Below are positions 44,319 to 53,292 of a DNA stretch of 64,000 bases, piece by piece. The DNA comes from Sphingobacterium sp. B16(2022) (lineage in GTDB: Bacteria; Bacteroidota; Bacteroidia; Sphingobacteriales; Sphingobacteriaceae): the NCBI RefSeq assembly GCF_012030425.1, contig NZ_JAAUVN010000003.1, forward strand, positions 372,001 to 436,000. Reading direction: 5' to 3'. Numbering within the stretch: position 1 is the first letter of the stretch; each line of letters opens with the position of its first letter. Position numbers and translations under genes: made by a program. Under the pieces are notes generated by a model. The model was not told the DNA's origin, made no database searches, and saw only the letters and a list, made by a program, of their open reading frames with translations.

Positions 44319-45041
44319 ATGAAAAATACGCAAAAGAAACTAAAAGCGAAACATTTTCGCTATTTAAGTAAAAAGAATATCAAAAATCCCATGATCTACA
44401 TCCGTGATTTTTTCCAACAGCAAACTGATATCATTAACTGGCAAAAGGATATCAATCTCTTTGTAACAACTGGAGCTTATCCAGCGATGTCGACCGGTGG
44501 TTATCCCGAAAATGGCTACAATTGCCATCAAATGATTAAGCAGATGGAAATAGCTTATGTTATTTTTAAACAATGTGGACTACCCAAACATAAGAATCCC
44601 TTAACATTATTTGACACAAGAAAAGATTACTTCAATTATTCGTATGGACCTGAATTCACTTGTAATAATAAAAAAAGCCCCTACGATTTGATTCGTAAGT
44701 TTTTCTCTTATCAGCCCTTACAAAAATGGTATAAAACCATGGATGGCCTGATGGAACAGCTAACTTTAAAAAGATCTATCGGCGATGAACATTTCGGTGA
44801 TAAAATTGTCGTTATTCGCGAGTTTCTCATTCGTTTGGCGTACGCACTTTATTATATCTATGAGCATGGGGGTATCACTATTCCTCTACCTCCCTATGTT
44901 CATATGGAATCAAGGAAACCACGTGAAGAAGCGGAATCAAATAATGAATCATTAGACGATCCTCATGATATACGAGATGAAGAAAAAATGTCGGAAATAA
45001 ACTCGACAAAACTGGAAACAGAGAATAAGGCGCAAATATAA
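44319..45041 (+). CDS. Unknown cytoplasmic protein of the 43-46 kb accessory module (a)
   Basis: I do not recognise this 240-residue protein. It has no signal peptide or membrane segment. The start (KKLKAKHFRYLSKK) is basic, the middle is rich in aromatic residues and predicted helical (MIKQMEIAYVIFKQCGL, KFFSYQPLQKWYKTMDGLMEQL, IVVIREFLIRLAYALYYIYEHGG), and the last 45 residues are acidic and disordered. The gene at 45388 encodes a shorter relative with the same order of blocks. It is divergent from a repressor-like gene, which suggests regulated expression. Function unknown. Confidence 0.75.
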   Translation: MKNTQKKLKAKHFRYLSKKNIKNPMIYIRDFFQQQTDIINWQKDINLFVTTGAYPAMSTGGYPENGYNCHQMIKQMEIAYVIFKQCGLPKHKNPLTLFDTRKDYFNYSYGPEFTCNNKKSPYDLIRKFFSYQPLQKWYKTMDGLMEQLTLKRSIGDEHFGDKIVVIREFLIRLAYALYYIYEHGGITIPLPPYVHMESRKPREEAESNNESLDDPHDIRDEEKMSEINSTKLETENKAQI

Positions 45042-45387
45042 AAGAAGGAGCTACACAGAAAATAACAGGACTATATATGGAAGCAACAGATCATCTTGAC
45101 CCGGTAAACACTTTAAAAGAGAACATGACCTGTATTCAGCCAACCTTACAATCTCTATAATCTTAAAAAAACAGAGCATTTAACGAAAAAAATATGTTAT
45201 AAAACAAATAAATAATAAGGCGTCTGAATACAATGTTACATTTCATCTCCATTCTCACCAAAAAGATGTGACAAGAAATAACACAAACTAAAATGTAGCA
45301 AATGAACACAACATACCCCCCTTGATATAGCCTTTCAGACAGCCTATTTAATGCTACCCAACAGCATAATAATCCAATATTACAATC
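45042..45387 (+). other. Intergenic region of the accessory module
   Basis: This stretch of 346 bases separates the two related unknown genes. A 27-codon frame (45077-45160, starting MEATDHLDPV) exists but has no support. I see no hairpin or complete promoter. Confidence 0.4.
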
Positions 45388-45955
45388 ATGAAAAAAAAAA
45401 CTAAAATGGAAAGAGTTTAGGTATTTACCTAAATATACCTTTAAGAATTATTCAAACTCTTTAGAGAAATTTGCAAAAAGCAATACGGACTGGAGTAAAA
45501 ATTTCAACCACCTTGTTAATATTTCTGTCAGTAGCAGGATGCGCTGCCAAGATTTCAACTATGGTTACATTTATATGAATATCGGTTATGCAATCGACCT
45601 CGCGTGGTTGATTTTCATCCAATCAGACCTACAAAAATGTAAGAAAAAAGATTTATTCTTAAATCATAAACACGAGATAGCTTGTTCGTGCAATAATAAC
45701 TTAGGAATCTATCCTCCTGATTTCTTAGCTCGAATGTTTCGTTTCAAAACTCATAGAGAATGGTACGAAATCATGGATGAATTAATAGAAAGTTTTTCCA
45801 TTACCTCATTAAAAGATTCTTTCATACAAAGTGCGGACAGTATAATTCCCATTGCACAATTTCTCACTAATCTTCCCATTGCTCTGCAGACGATACATGC
45901 TGTGGGAGGAATAGAAAAATGTTTGGAGCATAAATTAAACTCAGGAATAAATTAG
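45388..45955 (+). pseudogene. Unknown protein of the accessory module (b), out of frame at a run of ten A
   Basis: An ATG at 45388 is followed by ten A. With ten A the frame stops after 10 codons; with nine it reads MKKKLKWKEFRYLPKYTFKN and stays open to 45955, giving 188 residues. That reading parallels the neighbour at 44319 (MKN...KKLKAKHFRYLSKK, later DFNYGYIYMNIGYAIDLAWLIF against YNCHQMIKQMEIAYVIF), so it is the true frame. Only the part from the ATG at 45539 (138 residues) can be read without correction. The gene may be phase-variable, rescued by slippage on the A run, decayed, or affected by a sequence error. Confidence 0.75.
45391..45400 (+). repeat. Homopolymer of ten A after the start codon
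   Basis: The run occupies codons 2-4 of the unknown gene and decides its frame (see 45388-45955). Confidence 0.85.
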
Positions 45956-45969
45956 ATAGCTAAAAAAAG

Positions 45970-46008
45970 TAAAAGCCCTCTAAAATATTATAGAGGGCTT
46001 TGTTTTGT
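45970..46008. terminator. Bidirectional terminator
   Basis: AAAGCCCTCTA and TAGAGGGCTTT (45972-46001) with A and T tracts on both sides, between the convergent unknown gene and the sulfatase. Confidence 0.85.
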
Positions 46009-46047
46009 TATTTTCATATATCATTTACCAAAATTTATTACGAAGTA

Positions 46048-47598
46048 CTACCGATCAGAAACTACGTCTGGATAAGGAACAGAAGCTTTAGTATTTTTAA
46101 TAATTGGCATCTGAGCATCTACATGTCTTAAATAGCCTCCCAGCTTATGTGATAACCTTTTTACAATTTTGGGATTATTCATCGCAAGATCTTGCTCTTC
46201 TCCGATATCGTTCTTGATATTAAACAGTTCTTTTTTCTGCGTTTTATGCCAATAGATCAGTTTCCAGTCACCGTCTCTCACTGTACTTGTTGCACCTATT
46301 CCGGGTCCAGTCTCGCCCCAGCTATTTGGAAAGTGCCAATATATGGCCGATTTACGATTTACCTGCTTATTCGCTTTCAGTACAGAAATAAAATTTTCTC
46401 CGTCTATATGTTGCACAGTTTTTGTTTTTTTAACTCCTGCCATGTTCAATACTGTCGGAAATATATCCTCTATTATAACGGGATATTCCGTTACCGAATT
46501 TTCTTTAACAACAGCGGGCCACTTAACCAGCATGGGTACTCTTATCCCACCTTCATATGCCGATCCTTTGCCACTTTTTAAAGGTTCATTCCATCTGTGT
46601 TTTTTACATGTTCTGCCACGATCCTGTATCGCATAACCACCATTGTCAGAAATAAAGAGGATGATCGTATTATCAGTCAAATGTTTACTTTCCAAAAAAT
46701 CCATCATATCGCCGAGGCTCTTATCCATACCTTCTACCATTGAAGCATATTGTGCTTCAACATGAGTGGCTCCTTTATCAATATATTTCTGATAGAACCG
46801 TTTATCTGCATTAAAAGGTACGTGCACTGCATAATGTGACATATACAAAAAGAAAGGTTTTTGATTTGACAATGAGTCATTCAAAACTTTTAGTGCTTTT
46901 TGCGTCAATGCTTCTGTCAAGAATATATCCTGACCGTAATATTCTTCCAAACCCGGTACTCCCCAAGGACTTTTGGGCGTTCCATCTTTATTATTCCCAA
47001 AATTTTCTGTTCCCAGAAAGCTACCAGGACCACCCGCTGCATGACCGGCAATATTCACATCAAACCCCAAATTTATAGGATCAGCTCCAGGTGTTCCCAC
47101 AGCTCCAAAGTGAGCCTTTCCTGCATGAACGGTTAAATATCCGTTTTCCTTTAATAGTTGAGGCAAGGAATTGACAAATACAGATCGCTCTATGGTATCA
47201 ACGGGTTGCATACCATTTACGTTCCACAAAGGAAAATCCAACTCATCATCTTTAGCATCTACGGAAGCATTTCTGTTTAATGTCCAATTGGTCACCCGAT
47301 GTCGTGCGGCATTCATGCCACTCATTAAACTTACCCGGCTTGGAGAACAAACACTACTGGCATAAGCCTGTGTAAATTTCATACCTTGGTTCGCCAGACG
47401 TTCCATATTCGGTGTCTGATAAAAATTGTTTAACGAAGTTTTTTCTTTCCAAAAAGGAACCGAAGTATCTTCCCATCCCATATCATCTACGATGAATGCG
47501 ATAATATTCGGTCGTTCTTTTGTTTGGGCATGAACTTGGCCACTTCCGATTGCACAAGAAAATAATAACAGGAAGAAGGTTGATTTTTTAAATAGCAT
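46048..47598 (-). CDS. Sulfatase (formylglycine-dependent), secreted
   Basis: The 516-residue protein has a signal peptide ending VHAQ (25). The metal-site start PNIIAFIVDDMGWED (30-44) and the modification motif CSPSR (84-88) identify an S1-family sulfatase; Cys84 is converted to formylglycine by a separate enzyme not in the window. HAGKAHFG and the SDNGG stretch supply further active-site residues. The substrate is probably a sulfated glycan. No SusC/SusD or glycoside hydrolase gene is adjacent, so the sulfatase stands alone. Confidence 0.93.
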   Translation of the reverse strand: MLFKKSTFFLLLFSCAIGSGQVHAQTKERPNIIAFIVDDMGWEDTSVPFWKEKTSLNNFYQTPNMERLANQGMKFTQAYASSVCSPSRVSLMSGMNAARHRVTNWTLNRNASVDAKDDELDFPLWNVNGMQPVDTIERSVFVNSLPQLLKENGYLTVHAGKAHFGAVGTPGADPINLGFDVNIAGHAAGGPGSFLGTENFGNNKDGTPKSPWGVPGLEEYYGQDIFLTEALTQKALKVLNDSLSNQKPFFLYMSHYAVHVPFNADKRFYQKYIDKGATHVEAQYASMVEGMDKSLGDMMDFLESKHLTDNTIILFISDNGGYAIQDRGRTCKKHRWNEPLKSGKGSAYEGGIRVPMLVKWPAVVKENSVTEYPVIIEDIFPTVLNMAGVKKTKTVQHIDGENFISVLKANKQVNRKSAIYWHFPNSWGETGPGIGATSTVRDGDWKLIYWHKTQKKELFNIKNDIGEEQDLAMNNPKIVKRLSHKLGGYLRHVDAQMPIIKNTKASVPYPDVVSDR

Positions 47599-47664
47599 GT
47601 TTAGATTTATATGTCCTAATTTACAAAGTATTATTCTTTAATCAAATTTGGTTCTTAAATGCAA

Positions 47665-47690
47665 AAGCCCCTGAGCAGATCAGAGGGCTT
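47665..47690 (-). terminator. Weak hairpin downstream of the unknown gene at 47878
   Basis: AAGCCC and GGGCTT pair with an inner CTGA/TCAG stem and one mismatch. Only four T follow on the minus strand and it lies about 190 bases after the stop codon, so assignment is uncertain. Confidence 0.4.
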
Positions 47691-47877
47691 CCTGTTACTA
47701 TTAATTTCCCCTAGTAATGGATATATCTTTTAAAAAATCATTATTTAGCAAAAGCTTCATTTACGGCCTTTCCTCTCCAGGTCGGAGGCTGCTCAAACTC
47801 TAAGAACGATAAATTAAAATGATTCTACGGAAGCACAAGCTCACAAAATATTACTTTTATTAAAATTTCAAAACTTA

Positions 47878-48660
47878 TTACACCCAATCTAGTTCTTCAT
47901 CTGAATCTGGAAATTCCGAAGGACGGCTTTCTTTATTTGTTTCCTCTTCAAACTTGCAGATCTGACCGTTACGAATCAATATGGCATCAAATATTTCTGC
48001 AGTCATATATTTTGTGTTTAGGGTCAGAAATTCCTCTTTACGATCTGTGGATAACAGCCACATCCGTACGGTGGCCACACATAATAATAGCACATTGGGT
48101 TTATCTTTAATGGAAAAAATGACCGATCGTGATTCGACATCATCACCCTTAACTATAACCAACTCTTTACTTGAACTTATATCAACTGTATTTTCATCAT
48201 CTATGGACACTTTAATGATATGCATCTTCAGAATAACTTTTCTTACTCTTTCAGGAAGTGTATCTAGTTCACGGGCTAAAATCGGTGGAGTACTTATACA
48301 TAATTCTTCTTTCTCCGCGTCAAAATTTGTTGTGGGATAATTCATAAAGAAAGTTTGCCAACTAGTCTTTGGTGAAAAACGGAAGTTCTTTAGCGGATTT
48401 ATGTTCCCGTATCCTAATTTCAATTGTCCTAGATCATGTTGACGATCATTTCGAATGACCATGTAAAGCTTCTTTTTGAGACGTAAGAAGGATTCGTACT
48501 TAGCGGAATCATCTTGTATGATTTTCATCTGCTTATAAATCCTGCTGGCTAATGTATTGGAGTATGCGAAATCTGCTCCTGCTAATTTGCTGTTCTCTGA
48601 CAAATTATAATCTTTTCCTTTTTTTCGATATGGATTCTTAGGTTTTTCGAAATCGAACAT
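47878..48660 (-). CDS. Hypothetical cytoplasmic protein
   Basis: I do not recognise this 260-residue protein. It has no signal peptide or membrane segment. The first 60 residues are basic with helical character (MFDFEKPKNPYRKKGKDYN, then SRIYKQMKIIQDD), the middle has a repeated beta pattern (ELVIVKGDDVESRSVIFSIK) and the end is acidic (DSDEELDWV). It is monocistronic, with a repeat-rich region upstream. Function unknown. Confidence 0.7.
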   Translation of the reverse strand: MFDFEKPKNPYRKKGKDYNLSENSKLAGADFAYSNTLASRIYKQMKIIQDDSAKYESFLRLKKKLYMVIRNDRQHDLGQLKLGYGNINPLKNFRFSPKTSWQTFFMNYPTTNFDAEKEELCISTPPILARELDTLPERVRKVILKMHIIKVSIDDENTVDISSSKELVIVKGDDVESRSVIFSIKDKPNVLLLCVATVRMWLLSTDRKEEFLTLNTKYMTAEIFDAILIRNGQICKFEEETNKESRPSEFPDSDEELDWV

Positions 48661-48770
48661 GATTTATGCTATACTGGTTTTACTAAAAATAGTTTATTTA
48701 TTGGATAAATACAATTATTAGCTTTATGAATCAACTAGCTCATATCTCTACATTCAGTAAATTTAAGTGC

Positions 48771-48810
48771 GTAAAAGTCCATGTAAGTCCGTAGAAGTCC
48801 GTGAAAGTCC
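48771..48810. repeat. Four tandem 10-bp repeats ending AAGTCC
   Basis: GTAAAAGTCC, ATGTAAGTCC, GTAGAAGTCC and GTGAAAGTCC follow each other without gaps. One repeat per helical turn would place all copies on one face of the DNA. Confidence 0.8.
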
Positions 48811-48890
48811 ATACTTTATTCGGGATTGAGTCGGTAGTGCCTTGACATTCATAGGGAACACCTTCGGGAATGGTTCGACTCTCTTTCGCC

Positions 48891-48957
48891 TATTGTTCGG
48901 GAGGGGTTCGGCAAGGAGGCAAACAAACGCCGAACAGAAGGCATACCATCGCCGAAC
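48891..48957. repeat. Inverted GTTCGGC / GCCGAAC cluster
   Basis: TTCGG elements (about 48895-48911) face two CGCCGAAC elements (about 48928-48957). They may form a hairpin in RNA or mark a dispersed repeat. I recall similar sequences between genes in related genomes, but have not checked. Confidence 0.5.
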
Positions 48958-49086
48958 TTGTCTCCTACTTGTCTCGAATGATTCTCAAAGAAACTTCAAA
49001 CCACTGCCGATTAATGGCGTGTTTTAATTGGTTTTAATGAAAATGATGTGCCACCTGTAGAATAAGTGATTTTTTCCGGTATTACA

Positions 49087-50310
49087 TCAATCTTTATAAA
49101 GGACATATTTCTGACGCATCTTTTTATAGCTTTCTAAACCTGCTTTCCAACTTGCTCTGATTTCCTGATCGCTCACATTGTTCTCTATCTGCTTTCGAAA
49201 TTGGTCTACTCCGGCCAGCTTTTCGATACTACCGATTTGCTTGGAATAGCTCTGGTCAAAGAATTTATCTTTTTCTGGGGATTTATTGTACATTTCTTTT
49301 ATCCATGAAAGATTGATCTCTTTACTGTCAACGAGACTTTGCAAATCATAATCTCGTAAATCTAATCCGTAACAGACTTCATTCATGAACAGTGGTGTTT
49401 CACTCATTCCTTTTTTACTAACGGGTGTGAAGGAAAATGTGAAGATTCCTTTATATATCGGACTGCCAACAATGGTGAATGGAAAATCTGTTCCACGACC
49501 GTGATTCAATTTGGTTCCTTCAAAGAGGCAGGTGCTGGGGTATAGAATTATACTCTGTTCAGTATTGAGATTCGGTGATGGGCTGACAGGTAATTTATAT
49601 AGCATACTGTGGTTATACCCTTCTATTGGAATGATTTTCAATTTGCATTTACGGTCTGTTGCCATCCACTTCTCTCCGTTGATCATCTGAGCAAATTCGG
49701 CCGTAGTCATACCGTGGGCAATGGGTACCGGGAACTGACCGATTCCTGATTTATGTTTCATATCGAGTATGGGTCCATCAATGAGGTATGCATTGGGATT
49801 TGGTCTATCAAGGATAAGCAACTCTTTACCATTTTCGGCACACGCTTCCATTATATCCCGTAAGGTATTGATATTGGTATAAAAACGGACGCCCATGTCC
49901 TGCACATCAAAAATAAAGATATCGACATCTGCTAAATCCTTTGCTGTTGGTTTTTTCTTATTTCCGTACAGGGAAATTATGGGTATCTGCGTTGTGGGAT
50001 CTCTTTCGTCCGATACTTCGGTTCCATTACTTGCATTTCCTCTAAAGCCGTGCTCTGGGCCAAAAATCTTGACAATATTAACTCCTCTGAGCAAAAGGCT
50101 ATCGACAAGATGGCGCTCTTTTATTACTGTTGATGGATTGCCTAATATGGCAACTCGTTTATCTTTTAAATAGGGTAGGTATTTTTCCGTCTGTTCTGCT
50201 CCGGTTCGTATCTGATCGTTGCAATAGTTTAATTTTGTCTGTGCTTTACCAATCGTAAGCATCATACAAATGGCTATCATAAAACTGATTAATTGTTTAG
50301 CATTCATCAT
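49087..50310 (-). CDS. Second NamZ-type exo-beta-N-acetylmuramidase (DUF1343)
   Basis: The 407 residues have a cleavable signal peptide (ending GKAQ, 24) rather than the lipoprotein signal of the copy at 18168. Family blocks are conserved: GPEHGFRG with the key Glu, VQDMGVRFYTNINT, LDRPNPNAYLIDGP and LFEGTKLNHGRGTDFPF. The equivalent of the GNQTS segment reads GNPSTV. The reaction should be release of MurNAc from glycan ends. The gene stands alone, without SusC/SusD or MurQ beside it, so it may act in cell-wall turnover or have a shifted specificity. Confidence 0.88.
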   Translation of the reverse strand: MMNAKQLISFMIAICMMLTIGKAQTKLNYCNDQIRTGAEQTEKYLPYLKDKRVAILGNPSTVIKERHLVDSLLLRGVNIVKIFGPEHGFRGNASNGTEVSDERDPTTQIPIISLYGNKKKPTAKDLADVDIFIFDVQDMGVRFYTNINTLRDIMEACAENGKELLILDRPNPNAYLIDGPILDMKHKSGIGQFPVPIAHGMTTAEFAQMINGEKWMATDRKCKLKIIPIEGYNHSMLYKLPVSPSPNLNTEQSIILYPSTCLFEGTKLNHGRGTDFPFTIVGSPIYKGIFTFSFTPVSKKGMSETPLFMNEVCYGLDLRDYDLQSLVDSKEINLSWIKEMYNKSPEKDKFFDQSYSKQIGSIEKLAGVDQFRKQIENNVSDQEIRASWKAGLESYKKMRQKYVLYKD

Positions 50311-50518
50311 AATAGGGTTACAAGTGTAATCTATATAAAGATAGTGATTTCATTTATTTTGGAATGGAAGAAAATTGAGGTATAAAAAAGACGCTTAACT
50401 TATGTAGATATTATTTATTACAGTATTGACTGATTAAAACACTTATAAAGTGTCAAAAATATCAACATAATAAATAGAAATATTTACATAAATTCACATA
50501 ACTAATCCCTAAAAAATT

Positions 50519-51319
50519 ATGAAAAATTCAATTTACAAACTTACTTTGTTTCTAGTTGTGCTTTTATTTAGCTGTTCTAAACAAAATGGAACTGAAATCA
50601 CAAAAGATGAGCTAAACAAAATTAGCAGTACAAAGTCTCAAAACATTAATCTCTTAGCTAATGGTCCTCCATCTATAACTTTAGAAGTCACTGTCAGCGG
50701 AACAATCATCAATACAAAGGCCACTTTAGTAGGAGTTTCCGGAGCAACCCAAATCAATGGGTCAATAGAATGCCTGGGTGTTGACGGAACCTATCAGAAT
50801 TCTGCAATCTTTGGTAGTACTGGAACCGCAAATTTCCAAGGTATTGCTTCAAAACAATATAATATTAAGGCGACTTTTGATTATTTAATAAATGGAATTA
50901 TTAAAAACATTTCTTTAACAAAAAGCATCACAATATCTTCAGGAAGTGGAAATAATAATTGCACGTATCCATCTTCACTAACAAGTCCACAATTTCCTGA
51001 CATAATCACTAATGTTGGACCTAATAATACTGATTTACATAAAAAAGATAATGAAATTTTAGTATTGTTTCCTAATGATTTAAGTTTAAATACATACATA
51101 GTTCTTCTATACAGAGAGAAAAACACACAAGATCAATGGTTACAAACTCCACAATTTCATTCTTCTGGAACCGGCTCATTGAATGGACCAAGGAAAACTT
51201 ATTATGTGATAAATGGCTTAAAAAGCGGAACTGAATATGAAATAAAAAGTGCTATCCTGTGCGCGCAGACTTTACTTATATATCCAACAATTTTTACGGC
51301 TTCAACCATGTATGAGTAA
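50519..51319 (+). CDS. Lipoprotein with fibronectin-like C-terminal region, unknown function
   Basis: The 266 residues begin with a lipoprotein signal (LLFSC, Cys19). A Ser/Thr/Gly-rich beta-type domain follows (about 50-145), and the C-terminal part (about 155-266), with NTYIVLLYREKNTQDQW and VINGLKSGTEYEIKSAI, has the pattern of a fibronectin type III domain. It probably sits on the outer membrane surface. It is divergent from the second NamZ gene and convergent with the DUF5007-like gene. Function unknown. Confidence 0.75.
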   Translation: MKNSIYKLTLFLVVLLFSCSKQNGTEITKDELNKISSTKSQNINLLANGPPSITLEVTVSGTIINTKATLVGVSGATQINGSIECLGVDGTYQNSAIFGSTGTANFQGIASKQYNIKATFDYLINGIIKNISLTKSITISSGSGNNNCTYPSSLTSPQFPDIITNVGPNNTDLHKKDNEILVLFPNDLSLNTYIVLLYREKNTQDQWLQTPQFHSSGTGSLNGPRKTYYVINGLKSGTEYEIKSAILCAQTLLIYPTIFTASTMYE

Positions 51320-51375
51320 ATAATTAATTTGAATATTCCAGACAATAGATGATCAGATTAGTTTTCCCTTAAAAC

Positions 51376-51409
51376 AGAAAACCTCGAAACTGAAGTTCGA
51401 GGTTTTCTT
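51376..51409. terminator. Bidirectional terminator
   Basis: GAAAACCTCGAA and TTCGAGGTTTTC form a 12-bp stem with an 8-base loop, between two convergent genes. Confidence 0.85.
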
Positions 51410-51502
51410 AATTAATCTATCAATTCTTAAAGTCTTAACAAAAGACAATTAAAATCGAGTCCGAGCACTATATTGAAAAATATAGTTAAATCACTCTATA
51501 GC

Positions 51503-52570
51503 TTATTTTGCATTTGGATTTTTAGTTGCTTTCAAATGAAGCTCATAAATATACTTACCAGGTCTATTAATTTTTGTATTGAAACGAATATTTAATTTCA
51601 CTGGTCCCTCCTGCGTCAAATAATTTAGACCAAATGGTGGATTCCAATTTTTAGAATCAGCGTAATCTACGGATTTTATCCATTGCGAGTATATTCTATA
51701 ATAACAGTTAAGACCGTTTGATTGAGTATCCCAGTAAATATCTGGAAATCTTGTCTGCGCATAATCATATAAGACAGCAGTATCAGTAACAGTTGTTTTA
51801 TATGCAAATGTTGACAATGTTTTAAGAAAATCATTTCCAGAAGGTCTTCTCTCTAATGCTTTACCTGGAAACACTGCTCCATTTTTGTCAATAACTTTTA
51901 GTACTATTTGATTTGGTCCATCTGCAACACGTGTTATTTTTAACGTTGTATTTGTGGTTTGACCTTTAGTTTGATCAACCCATTGGTCATCATACGGATA
52001 ACGAATACTTGTTTCACTATTAGCCTCAACAGCAATAAAGTAAGGTGCATTTTCATAAGAATATTCCTTAACAGGAGAAAGTCGAACAGTCGTTATCCCT
52101 TTATAATCTTTAGTTCCTTTGGGATTTTCAACACGTAAATCAACTTCATAATCACCGACTGGAACTTTATCTGTTGCTTGTGTAAACATGAATTGACCAC
52201 TTTTTTCCAAAACTGTAAAAGGTAATCTCTTTTCAATAGCTCTTTTACTATTTATAATTTCCAGAGTAGTATCAGTTTTGGGATCATATTTTTCCTTCCA
52301 GACCACAACATCAGACTCTTTAAAAAAAGCTTCTTCTCGTTTTCCAGTTTCTTTATTTCTAATATCCAATAAAGTGATTTTAAATGGAGGAGTGGAAGCA
52401 TCAGGAATAATTCCAGTTGCGATATAAAATGTGCCCTGATCAACCGTTATAGGATTAGATCCATAACGAATATTATCACTCAAATAACCGACTTCTATTT
52501 TCTTACACCCTGTGTAAAAAAGAGAGAAAACCGCAGTGGCTATAATAATTTTTTTATAATTAATTTTCAT
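51503..52570 (-). CDS. DUF5007-like surface lipoprotein of a SusC/SusD locus
   Basis: The 355-residue protein has a lipoprotein signal (FYTGC, Cys22) and starts KKIEVGYLSDNIRYGSNPI after it, the pattern I associate with DUF5007, a family found beside SusC/SusD genes. The rest is beta-rich with several Thr-rich strands and no enzyme motif. It is the last gene of the run SusC-SusD-FAS1-DUF5007 (17-base gap) and may be an extra surface binding protein. Function unknown. Confidence 0.75.
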   Translation of the reverse strand: MKINYKKIIIATAVFSLFYTGCKKIEVGYLSDNIRYGSNPITVDQGTFYIATGIIPDASTPPFKITLLDIRNKETGKREEAFFKESDVVVWKEKYDPKTDTTLEIINSKRAIEKRLPFTVLEKSGQFMFTQATDKVPVGDYEVDLRVENPKGTKDYKGITTVRLSPVKEYSYENAPYFIAVEANSETSIRYPYDDQWVDQTKGQTTNTTLKITRVADGPNQIVLKVIDKNGAVFPGKALERRPSGNDFLKTLSTFAYKTTVTDTAVLYDYAQTRFPDIYWDTQSNGLNCYYRIYSQWIKSVDYADSKNWNPPFGLNYLTQEGPVKLNIRFNTKINRPGKYIYELHLKATKNPNAK

Positions 52571-52587
52571 TTTGATTCAATTTAAAA

Positions 52588-53292
52588 TTATCTCCTAAAA
52601 GCCCAAATATGTGTGTTATTCAGAACATGTATAACTCCTGTATTAGTTAAAAGTCCTGTTGTCTGGCACAAGACCCTGATATCATTTAACTTTGTATTAC
52701 CTGAGGGATCATTCAATGAACCATTTTTCATAATATCACGTTCACCAATAATCTTAGTCAAATAAATAAATTTTGGTCCTTGCGAAATAATACCATCTAC
52801 CAAGTAATCATTACTTGTTGATTGTTCTAAAGTTGCTAATAATTTAGTAGATGGTTCCTCCGTCTGATAAATAGTACCGGCCTCGGTCAGATCATCACGT
52901 GTAATTCTACCCGAGAAAAAATAAACACTCATTGAATCCTGCAACATTTTAGGTGTGTAGTATTTAAATAACGAATCAATATTGAAATTCAATTTTTCAT
53001 TCTGTTTGCGAATTTCTTGCTGTTTCGACAACAGAAAATTACGAATTGAATAATTCGTAGGAACAAAAAATGTTTTTGCAGCATTGACCTTATCCTTCAA
53101 TCCAGCTTTATCTATAATCATCAAAGTTGTATCAAACAAATGTTGAGGATGTGATTTCAAAAAATCATAAGTAGTCATATTAACGTAACCAATACTTAAT
53201 CTACCATCGATTACGTCATCTTTTTTACAACTCGTAAAAAAACCAATAATTACTGCTGTTAGGAATATTATTTTTTTCATAATTTTCTTCAT
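52588..53292 (-). CDS. Fasciclin (FAS1)-domain lipoprotein
   Basis: The 234 residues carry a lipoprotein signal (FFTSC, Cys21 from the first ATG). One FAS1 domain follows: MTTYDFLKSHPQHLFDTTLMIIDKAGLKD (pattern of the first helix region), TFFVPTNYSIRNFL (H1 box-like) and GVIHVLNNTHIW (H2-like) near the C-terminus. FAS1 domains bind proteins or surfaces. The ATG overlaps the SusD stop codon by one base (TAATG); an ATG four codons later is also possible. It belongs to the SusC/SusD transcript and is probably exported to the surface. Confidence 0.85.
   Translation of the reverse strand: MKKIMKKIIFLTAVIIGFFTSCKKDDVIDGRLSIGYVNMTTYDFLKSHPQHLFDTTLMIIDKAGLKDKVNAAKTFFVPTNYSIRNFLLSKQQEIRKQNEKLNFNIDSLFKYYTPKMLQDSMSVYFFSGRITRDDLTEAGTIYQTEEPSTKLLATLEQSTSNDYLVDGIISQGPKFIYLTKIIGERDIMKNGSLNDPSGNTKLNDIRVLCQTTGLLTNTGVIHVLNNTHIWAFRR

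Larger units (their letters stand above)
48661..49086. other. Repeat-rich intergenic region
   Basis: The region of 426 bases holds four 10-bp direct repeats (48771-48810), then a stretch richer in G and C than its surroundings (about 48815-49060) with several GTTCGGC/GCCGAAC inverted elements. I do not support the short open frame in it as a gene. Confidence 0.6.

Noticed and set aside
45077..45160. 27-codon frame starting MEATDHLDPV between the two unknown genes
   Set aside because: Too short, with no family pattern or ribosome-binding evidence.
48842..49027. Open frame of 61 codons on the plus strand in the repeat-rich region
   Set aside because: No signal, motif, promoter or neighbour supports it; the sequence is dominated by the inverted TTCGG repeats.
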